Shown here: piece by piece, positions 12,656 to 20,191 of the stretch
How the letters are laid out: each line of letters opens with the position of its first letter
Numbering within the stretch: position 1 is the stretch's first letter
Virus record (IMG/VR): IMGVR_UViG_3300011252_000341
Span: 1 to 20,908 of that record
Length of the DNA: 20,908 nt
Reading direction: 5' to 3' (one strand)
Source of the DNA: a virus
The notes under the pieces: generated by a model
Databases searched by the model: none
What the model saw: the letters and a program-made list of their open reading frames with translations, nothing else
Told to the model about the DNA's origin: nothing
Translations under genes and position numbers: made by a program

Positions 12656-14947
12656 ATGACTAACGTGGAAGAGTATTGCGAGAAGCTGGGCTGGTATCTG
12701 GTTACGATACCCGCTGGCACGAAAGGCCCAACTCGCTTTGGCTGGCAGAAACCAGAGCAGGCATTGAGCGATCCAGAAACAGCGCGTCTGTATTACGAGC
12801 AGAACCCAACCCATAATGTGGGGCTGCTTCATGGGGCGTCTGGAACCTGTGCAGTGGACATCGATCATGTGGAATACACCAAGCTGATCTTTGAAGAACT
12901 GGGCATCGATTTCTCAGAGCTTATGCAGTCGGCACCCCAGATTATTGGGCGCGAAAATCGCGGCAAGCTGATCTTCAAGGCACCGCCCGATTTAATCACC
13001 CATAAAATTAGTTGGCCTGTCGAGGGCGATCCCAGAAAAACAGAAGTGGTTTTTGAGTTACGCGCTGGGGCCGTGCAAGATGTCCTGCCGCCATCAATTC
13101 ACCCAGACACGGGCCGTCCCTACGAGTGGGCAGGCAGGAGTATCTTCGATGGCCTGCCAGAACTACCGCCCCAGCTTCTGACAATCTGGCGCGAGTGGGA
13201 TAAATTTCGGCCACAGATGGTGGCAATCTGCCCTTGGCGGCGTGAGCCAGAATTTCAGCCACCCCGCAGGCCACGGCCAAAGGGTGACGGCACGTCTGTC
13301 ATCGACGCCTTTAATCAGGCGCACGATATGCACAGTTTATTAATCCAGTACGGCTACAAGCAGACCGCCAAGGATCGATACCTGTCGCCCAACTCCACAT
13401 CCAAACTGGCAGGGGTAAAGGTCTTTGAGGATGGCCGTGCCTTCAGCCACCATGCCAGTGACCCGTTTGATTCGGCCCACAGCTTCGATTGTTTTGAGCT
13501 ATGGACGCAATACGAACACATGGGCAACGTCACCAAGGCGGTCAAAGACGCCGCTGCGTTTCTAAACGTCAGCAACAATCCAGATTACGAATACGATCAG
13601 GAGGCCATTGAGCATGGCGCAAAAGTGGCGGCATCAATTATGTCCAAGCCAGCAGCCAAGGCCGAGCCGCTGGGCAATATACCAGATCATCTGCTGTCGA
13701 TACCGGGCGTTCTGCAGGACGTGGTCAACTATTATTCGATCACCGCCATCAAGCCACAGCCCCAGTTTGCGGTGCAAGCGGCCATCGCCTTTGGCTCCAC
13801 AGTAATGGGCAGGCGCTGGGTGACAAACCAGCGTAATTTCTCATCTTTGTATCTTTTGAATATCGGTGAGACAGGCAGCGGCAAAGAACACAGCAAGACC
13901 GTGTTGGAGCGGCTGCTGGAAGAGGCTGGTCTGGAAGACCTGATCGGGCCAGCAGGCTACACGTCTGGCGCAGGCGTGATGTCCACACTGACCAAAAAAC
14001 CAGTTCACGTCAGCGTGATTGACGAGATGGGCCGTATGCTCAAGTCAGCAGCGGCAGTAGGCCATCAGCACAAGGCTGACGCTCTGACATCCATCATGGA
14101 AGCCTTTGGCCGCACAGACGGGGTCATGCGGCAGGCTGGCTATGCAACTAATACTATGAAGGCCAGCGAGGCCGAAAAGTTGGAGAAGGTGGTCAGGCGT
14201 CCATCCCTGACGCTGGTGGGCATGTCAACGCCGTCAGAATTTATGAAGGCAATCGGAGGGGGCGATGTGGCAAGCGGCCTGCTGAACAGGTTTCTGATCG
14301 TGAAGACCGATATCGGCGTTCAGCTATCGCAAGAAATCACAACGTCCACAATTTCAGAGCGGCTCAAGTCTTGGGCCAGCGATCACGCTTACGCCGTTAA
14401 CGGGACGCTAGACCCCGGATCAACGCACGATGTGCCGCCATCCCCAATGGAGGTGGCATTCACACCAGAGGCCAAGGCGATCCTACGGCGCTACGAGGAG
14501 CGTCTGGTCGATGCCATTAGGGCAGAGGCAGGCACTGGGCTGGAGGCCATGTACAATCGATCCAGAGAGATCGCCATGCGCCTGTCACTGATCATTGCGC
14601 GGTCTATGGGACAGGAAAGTATCGGGCTGGACGCAATGCAGTGGAGTATTGATTACGTCGAGCATTACGCCACCGAAACCATCAAGATGTTTAAGGCCAA
14701 CATGGCAGACGGCCCCTTTGATGCCTGCTGCAAGGCAGTGTTCACCAAGATCGAAACGGCGGGGCTGGGGGGCATCACTGAGAGCCAGATAACGCGCAGC
14801 GTGGGGGCATTCGCAAATATGGATCGGCGCAAGCGTGGAGATGTTCTGGACGCTCTGGCAAACGATAGGGGCATAGAGTGCCGCAATCTGAACGAGGGCA
14901 AGCGGGGCCGTCCGACGATGGCTTGGTTCGCTCCAAGCATCCAGTGA
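12656..14947 (+). CDS. Primase-polymerase / DUF3987-like helicase fusion, 763 aa
   Basis: Residues 1 to about 180 are a bifunctional primase-polymerase domain: WYLVTIPAGTKGPTRFGWQK at the start, metal-binding VDIDH (67-71), FELRAGA (133-139), and PPSIHPDTG (145-153) with the conserved His. After a linker, residues about 340-640 carry a DUF3987-like ATPase with Walker A GETGSGKEH (404-412) and Walker B-like SVIDEMGRM (453-461). A C-terminal segment with RRKRGDVLDALANDRG and KRGRPTMAWF looks like a winged helix. It would synthesise primers and unwind DNA at the phage origin. AGAGGG lies before the ATG. No DNA polymerase gene is in the window, so a host polymerase or one elsewhere in the genome is needed. 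Confidence 0.85.
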   Translation: MTNVEEYCEKLGWYLVTIPAGTKGPTRFGWQKPEQALSDPETARLYYEQNPTHNVGLLHGASGTCAVDIDHVEYTKLIFEELGIDFSELMQSAPQIIGRENRGKLIFKAPPDLITHKISWPVEGDPRKTEVVFELRAGAVQDVLPPSIHPDTGRPYEWAGRSIFDGLPELPPQLLTIWREWDKFRPQMVAICPWRREPEFQPPRRPRPKGDGTSVIDAFNQAHDMHSLLIQYGYKQTAKDRYLSPNSTSKLAGVKVFEDGRAFSHHASDPFDSAHSFDCFELWTQYEHMGNVTKAVKDAAAFLNVSNNPDYEYDQEAIEHGAKVAASIMSKPAAKAEPLGNIPDHLLSIPGVLQDVVNYYSITAIKPQPQFAVQAAIAFGSTVMGRRWVTNQRNFSSLYLLNIGETGSGKEHSKTVLERLLEEAGLEDLIGPAGYTSGAGVMSTLTKKPVHVSVIDEMGRMLKSAAAVGHQHKADALTSIMEAFGRTDGVMRQAGYATNTMKASEAEKLEKVVRRPSLTLVGMSTPSEFMKAIGGGDVASGLLNRFLIVKTDIGVQLSQEITTSTISERLKSWASDHAYAVNGTLDPGSTHDVPPSPMEVAFTPEAKAILRRYEERLVDAIRAEAGTGLEAMYNRSREIAMRLSLIIARSMGQESIGLDAMQWSIDYVEHYATETIKMFKANMADGPFDACCKAVFTKIETAGLGGITESQITRSVGAFANMDRRKRGDVLDALANDRGIECRNLNEGKRGRPTMAWFAPSIQ

Positions 14948-15311
14948 TTAACTGCATGATTTATTGCACCACTAAACATTGGGGTATTTGTCAATGATTT
15001 CAACGGGTTCTGATTTATTGTATTTATTGCATTTATTGCGACACCTTGGGGGGCATCTATACTCCTCACCCTCCACCCCTCCCATACATAGTGGGGGGGG
15101 GTAGGGGGTGGGGGGCAGTAATACACTATATGTATATATAATAATAATAATAATAATATTATATATATAAATAAGGTACTTAGGGCGTTTCGATTTATTG
15201 CATTTACTGCTCTGCAATAAATAAGCAGAAAATAAAGTAAATAAATTAACGATGGCCCTTGATGTATCCGTAAAAGTATCTATTTATAATTTTAGAAACA
15301 GGGAGACGAAC
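14948..15311. other. Non-coding region with iteron-like repeats, G-run and AT-rich segment: candidate replication origin
   Basis: No gene is supported in these 364 bases. TTTATTGCA-type nonamers occur at 14960-14968, three in direct tandem at 15014-15040 (TTTATTGTA, TTTATTGCA, TTTATTGCG), then 15194-15202, a variant at 15203-15211 and an inverted copy at 15213-15221. Between the clusters are a C-rich arm, a G-run of nine, five and six G (15093-15115) able to form a quadruplex or a hairpin with the C-rich arm, and a 50-base AT stretch (15121-15175) with an AAT microsatellite and TATATATA. Iterons next to an easily melted segment just after the primase/helicase gene is the usual layout of an origin. 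A transcription control region is the alternative. Confidence 0.55.
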
Positions 15312-15527
15312 ATGACCGAGTGGACAACAGCAGAAAAAATCGAAGGTCTCAAAGAGGCCATCGCTGACGCCAACGAAGAGCTTGCCATCCCAGAATTTGA
15401 CGGTGGATCATGCCACAGAATTGCCAGCCAAATACTGGCCGAGGCAGAGCGCCAGCTAAAGGCACTCAATGTCGATCTGGAATACGAAGAATTGTTTGGC
15501 GACTACACAGGAGTAAATCACCAATGA
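15312..15527 (+). CDS. Small acidic protein, 71 aa
   Basis: I start at the ATG at 15312, which has CAGGGAG at good spacing; an earlier ATG at 15252 lacks it and would run through part of the non-coding region. The product is acidic and helical (many Glu/Ala), with one FDGGSCHRIA segment. It opens a chain of small rightward genes linked by ATGA or GTGA overlaps. Function unknown. Confidence 0.6.
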   Translation: MTEWTTAEKIEGLKEAIADANEELAIPEFDGGSCHRIASQILAEAERQLKALNVDLEYEELFGDYTGVNHQ

Positions 15528-15721
15528 GTGGCGCAACCGCAGCAGAGTTTAAAAAGTGGGAAGACCACGCCAAGAGCGTGGACTACCACGCCCTCGTATT
15601 CATCATCGATGATTGCCGCAATGCGCGGGAAGCCATGAAAGGCTGGAACCCAGTCAAGGAAAACTTCTATGCCGATCAGGGCATGACATATTCAGACGAA
15701 CTCAGGAGGAGGATGAAGTGA
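15524..15721 (+). CDS. Small hypothetical protein, 65 aa
   Basis: ATGA overlap with the previous gene and CAGGAG upstream. The product contains WEDHAKSVDYHALVFIIDDC and ends in a basic RRRMK tail; mainly helical, soluble. No family recognised. The end of the gene contains AGGAGGAGG, the ribosome-binding site of the next gene. Confidence 0.55.
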   Translation: MSGATAAEFKKWEDHAKSVDYHALVFIIDDCRNAREAMKGWNPVKENFYADQGMTYSDELRRRMK

Positions 15722-15909
15722 CAAAGTATGTCGAAATCACTCTGATGGTAGAGGAAAAAACTCTGCGCGACATAAAGCAGATGTGCAATCTAAAGCGCAT
15801 GGTTGGTCGTAACGATCTTTGTTCAGAGGCTTGGGTAAAAGTTATTGAAGCAATGGACGATAAAAAAAACGCTGCCGACATCTGTCTCAAAGAATATAGG
15901 GAGGACTAA
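15718..15909 (+). CDS. Small hypothetical protein, 63 aa, GTG start
   Basis: GTG at 15718 overlaps the previous TGA (GTGA) and is preceded by AGGAGGAGG, one of the strongest ribosome-binding sites here, which decides this start. The product opens with a strand (KYVEITLMVEEK), then a helix with Cys and basic residues, suggesting a ribbon-helix-helix-like arrangement, but the match is loose. Function unknown. Confidence 0.55.
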   Translation: MTKYVEITLMVEEKTLRDIKQMCNLKRMVGRNDLCSEAWVKVIEAMDDKKNAADICLKEYRED

Positions 15910-16080
15910 ATGAACCAAGACGATCTCGACACGCTAACAGAGGTGCGCCAAGAAATTAGGCGCATCAATCAAGCCGCAATGCGAACCATCTTCAATCCAG
16001 CAGCGACAGAAGCACTGGAGGAATTAATACAGAAAGGAACCAATCAAATAAATCTTGCAGACAGTGCAAAATCTTCTTGA
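15910..16080 (+). CDS. Small helical protein, 56 aa
   Basis: The ATG follows the previous TAA directly, with AGGGAGG upstream. The frame of 56 codons encodes an acidic-to-polar helical protein (MNQDDLDTLTEVRQEIRRIN at the start). Missed by a 60-codon cut-off. Role unknown. Confidence 0.5.
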   Translation: MNQDDLDTLTEVRQEIRRINQAAMRTIFNPAATEALEELIQKGTNQINLADSAKSS

Positions 16081-16141
16081 ACATATCCAAGTAATCGCTA
16101 TCTGTAAGCCATCATCTAAATATCAATCAGGAGAAAAAACA

Positions 16142-16714
16142 ATGGAACTTCAAAAAATTCATGGGTTAATCACAAACATAACCCAGCACTACAGCGCATT
16201 CGCTGTAGACGCCGAAGGCCAAAATACCTTCATAACCAACAATCTCGCAAGATTCTTACAATTAACGGTGGGCGATCAAGTGCTAATGGATGTCGTGCCA
16301 AATCACCCAGATAAGGCGCAAACAATACCATACCGCGCAGTCGGCTGCGTAAAGCTCAAAGAAAGCCTGCCAGAAGAAAACCCAGAGCAGCCAGAACCAG
16401 AACCAGATAATGGTGTGCTGGAGCAGCTTCTGAACGAGTGGACAGAGATAAAACAATCGCCAAAAGAAATTATGGAAACCGTCACAAAAATATTAAGTGA
16501 CGCCGACACGTATCTCATCAACGCAGAGGTGATAGCCGCATACCGCGAAGAGCAGCCAGACCAAGCAGACGTTAGCGATAAAGACATCAACAATGCCTGC
16601 CACCGCCTCTTCAAGCAGTCAAAAATAGCAAAGGCCGAGGTGTGGTCTAAGCCAGACCAATCCAAGTGCAGCTTCAATCTGTGGGCATTCGATGCGACAA
16701 GGTTCACACTATGA
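16142..16714 (+). CDS. Putative OB-fold (cold-shock-like) plus winged-helix protein, 190 aa
   Basis: The first 70 residues read like a cold-shock/OB domain: KIHGLITNITQHYSAFAVDA, then FITNNLARFLQLTVGDQVLM, then PNHPDKAQTIPYRAVGCVKL, an alternating strand pattern with the GDQV turn. A Pro/Glu-rich linker (about 75-90) leads to a helical region and a C-terminal winged-helix-like segment (about 130-185). It could bind single-stranded nucleic acid near the replication genes; the domain calls are by pattern only. AGGAGAAA precedes the ATG, and a 61-base gap upstream may hold a weak promoter (TTGAAC, 16 bases, TATCTG). Confidence 0.5.
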   Translation: MELQKIHGLITNITQHYSAFAVDAEGQNTFITNNLARFLQLTVGDQVLMDVVPNHPDKAQTIPYRAVGCVKLKESLPEENPEQPEPEPDNGVLEQLLNEWTEIKQSPKEIMETVTKILSDADTYLINAEVIAAYREEQPDQADVSDKDINNACHRLFKQSKIAKAEVWSKPDQSKCSFNLWAFDATRFTL

Positions 16715-16905
16715 GCCTAGAACGCATCGAAGAGTTGGGTCAAATTCTGTCAAAACTTGACCTGACAATCTCACATATGCTGTCATGCAAAATAACGCCC
16801 GATGACTTTCCAGACCTCAATGACGCACTCACAATGCTAGAAGAGGCCAGAAAAATGCTGCGGGAAACATACCAAAACGTCAGGACAGATTATGACGCCC
16901 AGTGA
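16711..16905 (+). CDS. Small helical protein, 64 aa
   Basis: ATGA overlap with the preceding gene. The product is all helical with repeated Leu/Glu/Met pattern and no Trp; it could form a helical hairpin or coiled coil. No family recognised. Confidence 0.55.
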   Translation: MSLERIEELGQILSKLDLTISHMLSCKITPDDFPDLNDALTMLEEARKMLRETYQNVRTDYDAQ

Positions 16906-17107
16906 CCTCGAAAAAATATTTCAGCAAATGCCACACAAAATAACCAACGTGGATATCATCGCGCTGATCGCAACGATCATCGATGGATATGATCTGCAAG
17001 ACGATTTCACAAGAGTAATGGAGGGCGTGGCAGAGGCGCTGCTAACCATGCACGATGAGCCATGCGACTGCGAAATGTGCGTAGCAAGACGGGAGGGGAT
17101 GCATTGA
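16892..17107 (+). CDS. Small acidic protein with CDCEMC motif, 71 aa
   Basis: Begins inside the end of the previous gene (14-base overlap), with AGGAC before the ATG. Acidic and helical; the C-terminus has CDCEMCVARRE, three closely spaced Cys that could bind a metal. Function unknown. Confidence 0.55.
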   Translation: MTPSDLEKIFQQMPHKITNVDIIALIATIIDGYDLQDDFTRVMEGVAEALLTMHDEPCDCEMCVARREGMH

Positions 17108-17310
17108 CCAGACAGGCAATCAAACGAGAGCAGTTCAAAGTGAACCACCTGACATTTGAACTGACCGACACGACCTACGCAGTAATTGCTGGGGAGGCCG
17201 TACACGCAAAGGATCGACGCCCACTATTCACGGGCGTCATCACCAAGGGAACCGCAACAGAGCTACGCAGGCTGGCTCACCAGTTTGATGAACGGGAGGA
17301 TAAATTATGA
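17104..17310 (+). CDS. Small basic hypothetical protein, 68 aa, TTG start
   Basis: TTG at 17104 overlaps the previous TGA (TTGA) with GGGAGGGG upstream, a stronger case than the more distant ATG in the same frame at 17062. The product begins TRQAIKREQFKVNHLTFELT, beta-rich in the middle, basic overall. No family recognised. Confidence 0.5.
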   Translation: MTRQAIKREQFKVNHLTFELTDTTYAVIAGEAVHAKDRRPLFTGVITKGTATELRRLAHQFDEREDKL

Positions 17311-17588
17311 TCGTTAAATCTTGGCAGTTTAGGGGCTACGAGTGGAGCCAAGACATGCCAGAATGGCTGAAGCCAGAATGCTCCAAACGTGCGGGAAGCC
17401 CACACCTGTGGATACACACGCAGGCAGGGGAAGCAGCCGCAGGATCAGGGCAGTGGATCGCAATCAATATGCGAGGCCACGTCAGCATCCACAACACAAA
17501 GCCAGATGGCTGGGGCAAAGAAATTATCGCAGGCGCTGCCTTCGCAACCCTTGTCGCAGTTGTCGCAATCGCAATGATGGTGATATAA
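17307..17588 (+). CDS. Small C-terminally anchored membrane protein, 93 aa
   Basis: ATGA coupling with the previous gene and GGGAGGAT upstream. Residues 1 to about 70 are soluble with many Trp/Gly/His; residues about 72-93 form one hydrophobic segment (AGAAFATLVAVVAIAMMVI), a tail anchor. It stands just before the sigma-like gene. A holin needs no such large soluble part, so I do not call it one. Function unknown. Confidence 0.55.
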   Translation: MIVKSWQFRGYEWSQDMPEWLKPECSKRAGSPHLWIHTQAGEAAAGSGQWIAINMRGHVSIHNTKPDGWGKEIIAGAAFATLVAVVAIAMMVI

Positions 17589-18191
17589 ATGGAAGACTTT
17601 AACGTAAAAATAACCGTAAGAAATAATAGATTGCTACAGGCAATTCGTAAGAAATATGAATCCGTGGCAGACCTGTCGCGAAAAATGGGCCGAAGTCAGG
17701 GGGCAGTTAATGCTCTCGTAGCTATGAAAGTTAAACCCATCAACGAAAAAGGCTGGACTGAACTTGCGTCAGATGTCGCCGCAATGGTCGGAAAGGAGCC
17801 AGTAGAAATATGGCCCGAACACTTGCAAGATATCAGGCTATCAACATCAACGTCCGAATTTACTATCGATATGGATGGCGTGAAACAAATAATGTCAGAC
17901 AACTCAACAGAAAAAATGATAGCCCACTCGCAAGTGTTGCAGCAACTTGACACTCGACTAAACGACACGCAGAAAAAAGTAATAGATATGCGCTTCAACC
18001 AAAATATGAGCCTAGAAGAAACTGGAAAAGTTTTAGGATTGAGCCGTGAGCGCGTAAGACAGATCGAATGCAAGTCTATAAGAAGAATGAGATATGATGC
18101 CAAGGTTAATGGATACCTAACGTCAGTCACAAATCATGGTAGAGTTGTTGGACATAAAAAAACCGACGAAGGGTGCGAACTGTTTGATTGA
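17589..18191 (+). CDS. XRE-type HTH plus sigma-70 region 4 protein, 200 aa
   Basis: Residues about 12-75 look like an XRE/Cro-type helix-turn-helix (ESVADLSRKMGRSQGAVNAL). Residues about 119-170 match sigma-70 region 4: LNDTQKKVIDMRFNQNMSLE, then ETGKVLGLSRERVRQIE and a KSIRRMRYD end, nearly the RpoD signature. Region 2, which binds core RNA polymerase and melts the -10 element, is absent, so this is not a complete sigma factor. It could guide host polymerase by contacting -35 elements and the polymerase flap, comparable in principle to split sigma functions in phage T4 (gp33/gp55). Being the last gene before the terminator and the packaging genes, a late-gene switch is likely but inferred. 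Confidence 0.75.
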   Translation: MEDFNVKITVRNNRLLQAIRKKYESVADLSRKMGRSQGAVNALVAMKVKPINEKGWTELASDVAAMVGKEPVEIWPEHLQDIRLSTSTSEFTIDMDGVKQIMSDNSTEKMIAHSQVLQQLDTRLNDTQKKVIDMRFNQNMSLEETGKVLGLSRERVRQIECKSIRRMRYDAKVNGYLTSVTNHGRVVGHKKTDEGCELFD

Positions 18192-18194
18192 TTA

Positions 18195-18218
18195 AGCCCC
18201 GCTTCGGCGGGGTTTTTT
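18195..18218 (+). terminator. Rho-independent terminator
   Basis: CCCCGC-TTCG-GCGGGG followed by six T, a perfect six-pair stem with a UUCG loop and a T-tract, starting four bases after the sigma-like gene. It separates the replication/regulation transcript from the packaging genes. Confidence 0.95.
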
Positions 18219-18288
18219 ACCATAAGAACGACAACCCTTTTTTTTAATTTAATTTTGCATTATATGGAAATAACAGGAGGGCCGCATC
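18219..18288 (+). promoter_or_regulatory. AT-rich promoter region of the packaging genes
   Basis: Seventy bases between the terminator and terS. A run of eight T, AATTTAATTTTGCATTATATGG and a strong AGGAGGG ribosome-binding site are seen. TTATAT or TATATG could be a -10 element; no good -35 element is found at 16-18 bases, so activation by a phage factor is possible. No operator identified. Confidence 0.4.
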
Positions 18289-18798
18289 ATGGCGAAAAAA
18301 ACAACCAAGAAACAACCAGCCAAAAAATCTGTCGGTAGGCCAAAGTTTGAAATCACAGAAGAAGTGATTTCAGAGGTTAAAACACTTGCTGGGCAGGGAT
18401 TGACTGTCGAACAAATCGCTTCCTGCTTGGGTATTTCACCCGCCACCTTCTACAACAGGCAGGCCGAAAATTTAGAGTTTTTGGAGACTATAAAAAAAGG
18501 CAAGGCAATTGCCCTCTCAAAAGTTACCAACGCCCTATTTGAAAATGCTGTGGTCGAGCGGGATAATGTCGCCATCATTTACTATCTAAACAACAGGGAC
18601 AAAGAAAACTGGTCGAACAAGCATGAGGTCGCAACCACCGTCGAACATAAAAATGTCATAGATTTAACAAGGATGAGCGATGACCAACTCAGCGCAATTG
18701 CAGCAGCTTTTAAGCAAGCTGACACTGGAGCAAGTTCAAGCGGAGCGTTACCGCAGATCATTGAGGGAGTTTACGAAAGCCGCATGGCCGACGATTGA
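18289..18798 (+). CDS. terS: Terminase small subunit, 169 aa
   Basis: Recognises packaging sites and delivers DNA to the large subunit. The N-terminus is very Lys-rich, followed by a helix-turn-helix (about residues 38-58, GLTVEQIASCLGISPATFYN) typical of phage TerS DNA-binding domains, then a helical oligomerisation region (IALSKVTNALFENAVVERDN) and an acidic C-terminal tail. AGGAGGG lies nine bases before the ATG. It is followed at once by the large subunit gene, whose first 119 bases overlap this gene in another frame. Confidence 0.9.
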   Translation: MAKKTTKKQPAKKSVGRPKFEITEEVISEVKTLAGQGLTVEQIASCLGISPATFYNRQAENLEFLETIKKGKAIALSKVTNALFENAVVERDNVAIIYYLNNRDKENWSNKHEVATTVEHKNVIDLTRMSDDQLSAIAAAFKQADTGASSSGALPQIIEGVYESRMADD

Positions 18799-20191
18799 AC
18801 CGGGCGTCGATTTCAAAAACAACTGGCACATCGACGCCATCAGTGATCACCTCCAAGCCGTGGCCGAAGGCGACATCAAGCGCCTAATCATCAACGTGCC
18901 GCCACGACACATGAAGTCAATCAGCGTGGCCGTGGCGCTGCCTGCGTGGACTTGGGCCACACAACCCCACAAGAAGTTTCTCTATGCGTCCTACGCCTCT
19001 TCCCTGTCGATCAGGGATAGCGTGAAGTGCCGAAGGCTGATCGACAGCCCGTGGTACAAGGCGCACTTCGGTGACAAGTTTAAGCTGACCGACGATCAAA
19101 ACCAGAAGCAGCGGTTTGAAAATGATCAGACAGGCTATAGAATCGCGACCAGTGTCGGGGGCGCTTTGACCGGGGATGGGGGAGACATTATCGCAATTGA
19201 CGATCCCCACAATTCGATAGAAGCAGACAGCAGCAAAGTGAGGGAGGGTGTGCTGGAGTGGTGGGATCAGGCCATGCAGACGCGCCTCAACGATCCAAAG
19301 ACTGGAGCCTTCATCATCATCATGCAAAGATTGCACGAACAAGACCTCACGGGCCATATTCTCGCCAATGAGCTAGGCAATGAGTGGGATCACTTATGCT
19401 TGCCTGCCAGATATGAGATCGGCCACCCAACGCCCAACAGATCAACCCTTGGCTTCACAGACCCCCGCACAAAGGAAGGCGAACTGCTATGGCCCGAAAG
19501 GATGGACGAGAAGACCCTGACTACCCTAGAGCGGTCTCTTGGCTCCTACGCAGCCGCAGGGCAGCTACAGCAGCGGCCAAGCCCCAAGGGCGGTGGCATA
19601 CTGAAGTCAAGCTGGTGGGTGCCGTGGGAAAAAGAAAACTTACCCGACAATATCGAATATGTAATTCAATCTTGGGATACGGCCTTTGAAACCAAGGAAA
19701 GCTCTAGCTTCAGCGCCCGTACCACTTGGGGCGTTTTCAAGCATCAAGGATACGACTGCGCCATCGTTCTGGAGGCGTGGTACGACAAGGTGAGCTATCC
19801 AGAGCTACGCAAGCTGGCGCAGGAATCATACGATGACTGGGAGCCAGACGCAGTCTTGATCGAAAAAAAGGCGTCAGGGCAGAGCCTCCTGCAAGATTTA
19901 CGCATGGCAGGGGTGCCAGTGCTGGCGTACAGCCCAGACCGCGACAAGGAAGCTCGCGCACACGCCGCATCTGCCCTGCTGGAAGACGGCAGAATATTCT
20001 ATCCCAAGCGCAAATGGGCCGAAGATTTGATCTCAATATGTGCCGCCTTCCCAGCGCACCCAAATGATGATATCGTTGACACTTGCACCCAAGCGTGGCT
20101 AAGACTGAGAAAAGGCTGGTTCCTTGGTCACACTGAAGACCCTGACGAGGACGATTATCAAGAACCGCAAAGGATAACTTTATATGGCTGA
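18680..20191 (+). CDS. terL: Terminase large subunit, 503 aa
   Basis: Motor and nuclease of DNA packaging. Walker A variant NVPPRHMKS (72-80), Walker B DIIAIDDP (169-176), then an RNaseH-fold nuclease with SWDTAFE (331-337, Asp333), VLIEKKASG (392-400, Glu395) and HPNDDIVDT (460-468, Asp463/464/467). Length is usual. I keep the ATG at 18680 because AAGGATGA precedes it and the following LEQVQAERYRRSLREFTKAA segment is conserved in this family. This produces a 119-base overlap with terS. The portal gene begins 8 bases before its stop. Confidence 0.95.
   Translation: MTNSAQLQQLLSKLTLEQVQAERYRRSLREFTKAAWPTIEPGVDFKNNWHIDAISDHLQAVAEGDIKRLIINVPPRHMKSISVAVALPAWTWATQPHKKFLYASYASSLSIRDSVKCRRLIDSPWYKAHFGDKFKLTDDQNQKQRFENDQTGYRIATSVGGALTGDGGDIIAIDDPHNSIEADSSKVREGVLEWWDQAMQTRLNDPKTGAFIIIMQRLHEQDLTGHILANELGNEWDHLCLPARYEIGHPTPNRSTLGFTDPRTKEGELLWPERMDEKTLTTLERSLGSYAAAGQLQQRPSPKGGGILKSSWWVPWEKENLPDNIEYVIQSWDTAFETKESSSFSARTTWGVFKHQGYDCAIVLEAWYDKVSYPELRKLAQESYDDWEPDAVLIEKKASGQSLLQDLRMAGVPVLAYSPDRDKEARAHAASALLEDGRIFYPKRKWAEDLISICAAFPAHPNDDIVDTCTQAWLRLRKGWFLGHTEDPDEDDYQEPQRITLYG

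Noticed and set aside
15123-15135. CACTATATGTAT in the AT-rich origin region equals part of promoter P1.
   Set aside because: The TTGTAT/TTGATA element, inverted repeat and the TTAGGTAAGATC continuation are missing; the match is likely chance in AT-rich sequence.
15136-15160. AAT trinucleotide repeat considered as a CRISPR or mobile-element remnant.
   Set aside because: It is a simple microsatellite inside an AT-rich segment; no spacers, terminal inverted repeats or target duplication.
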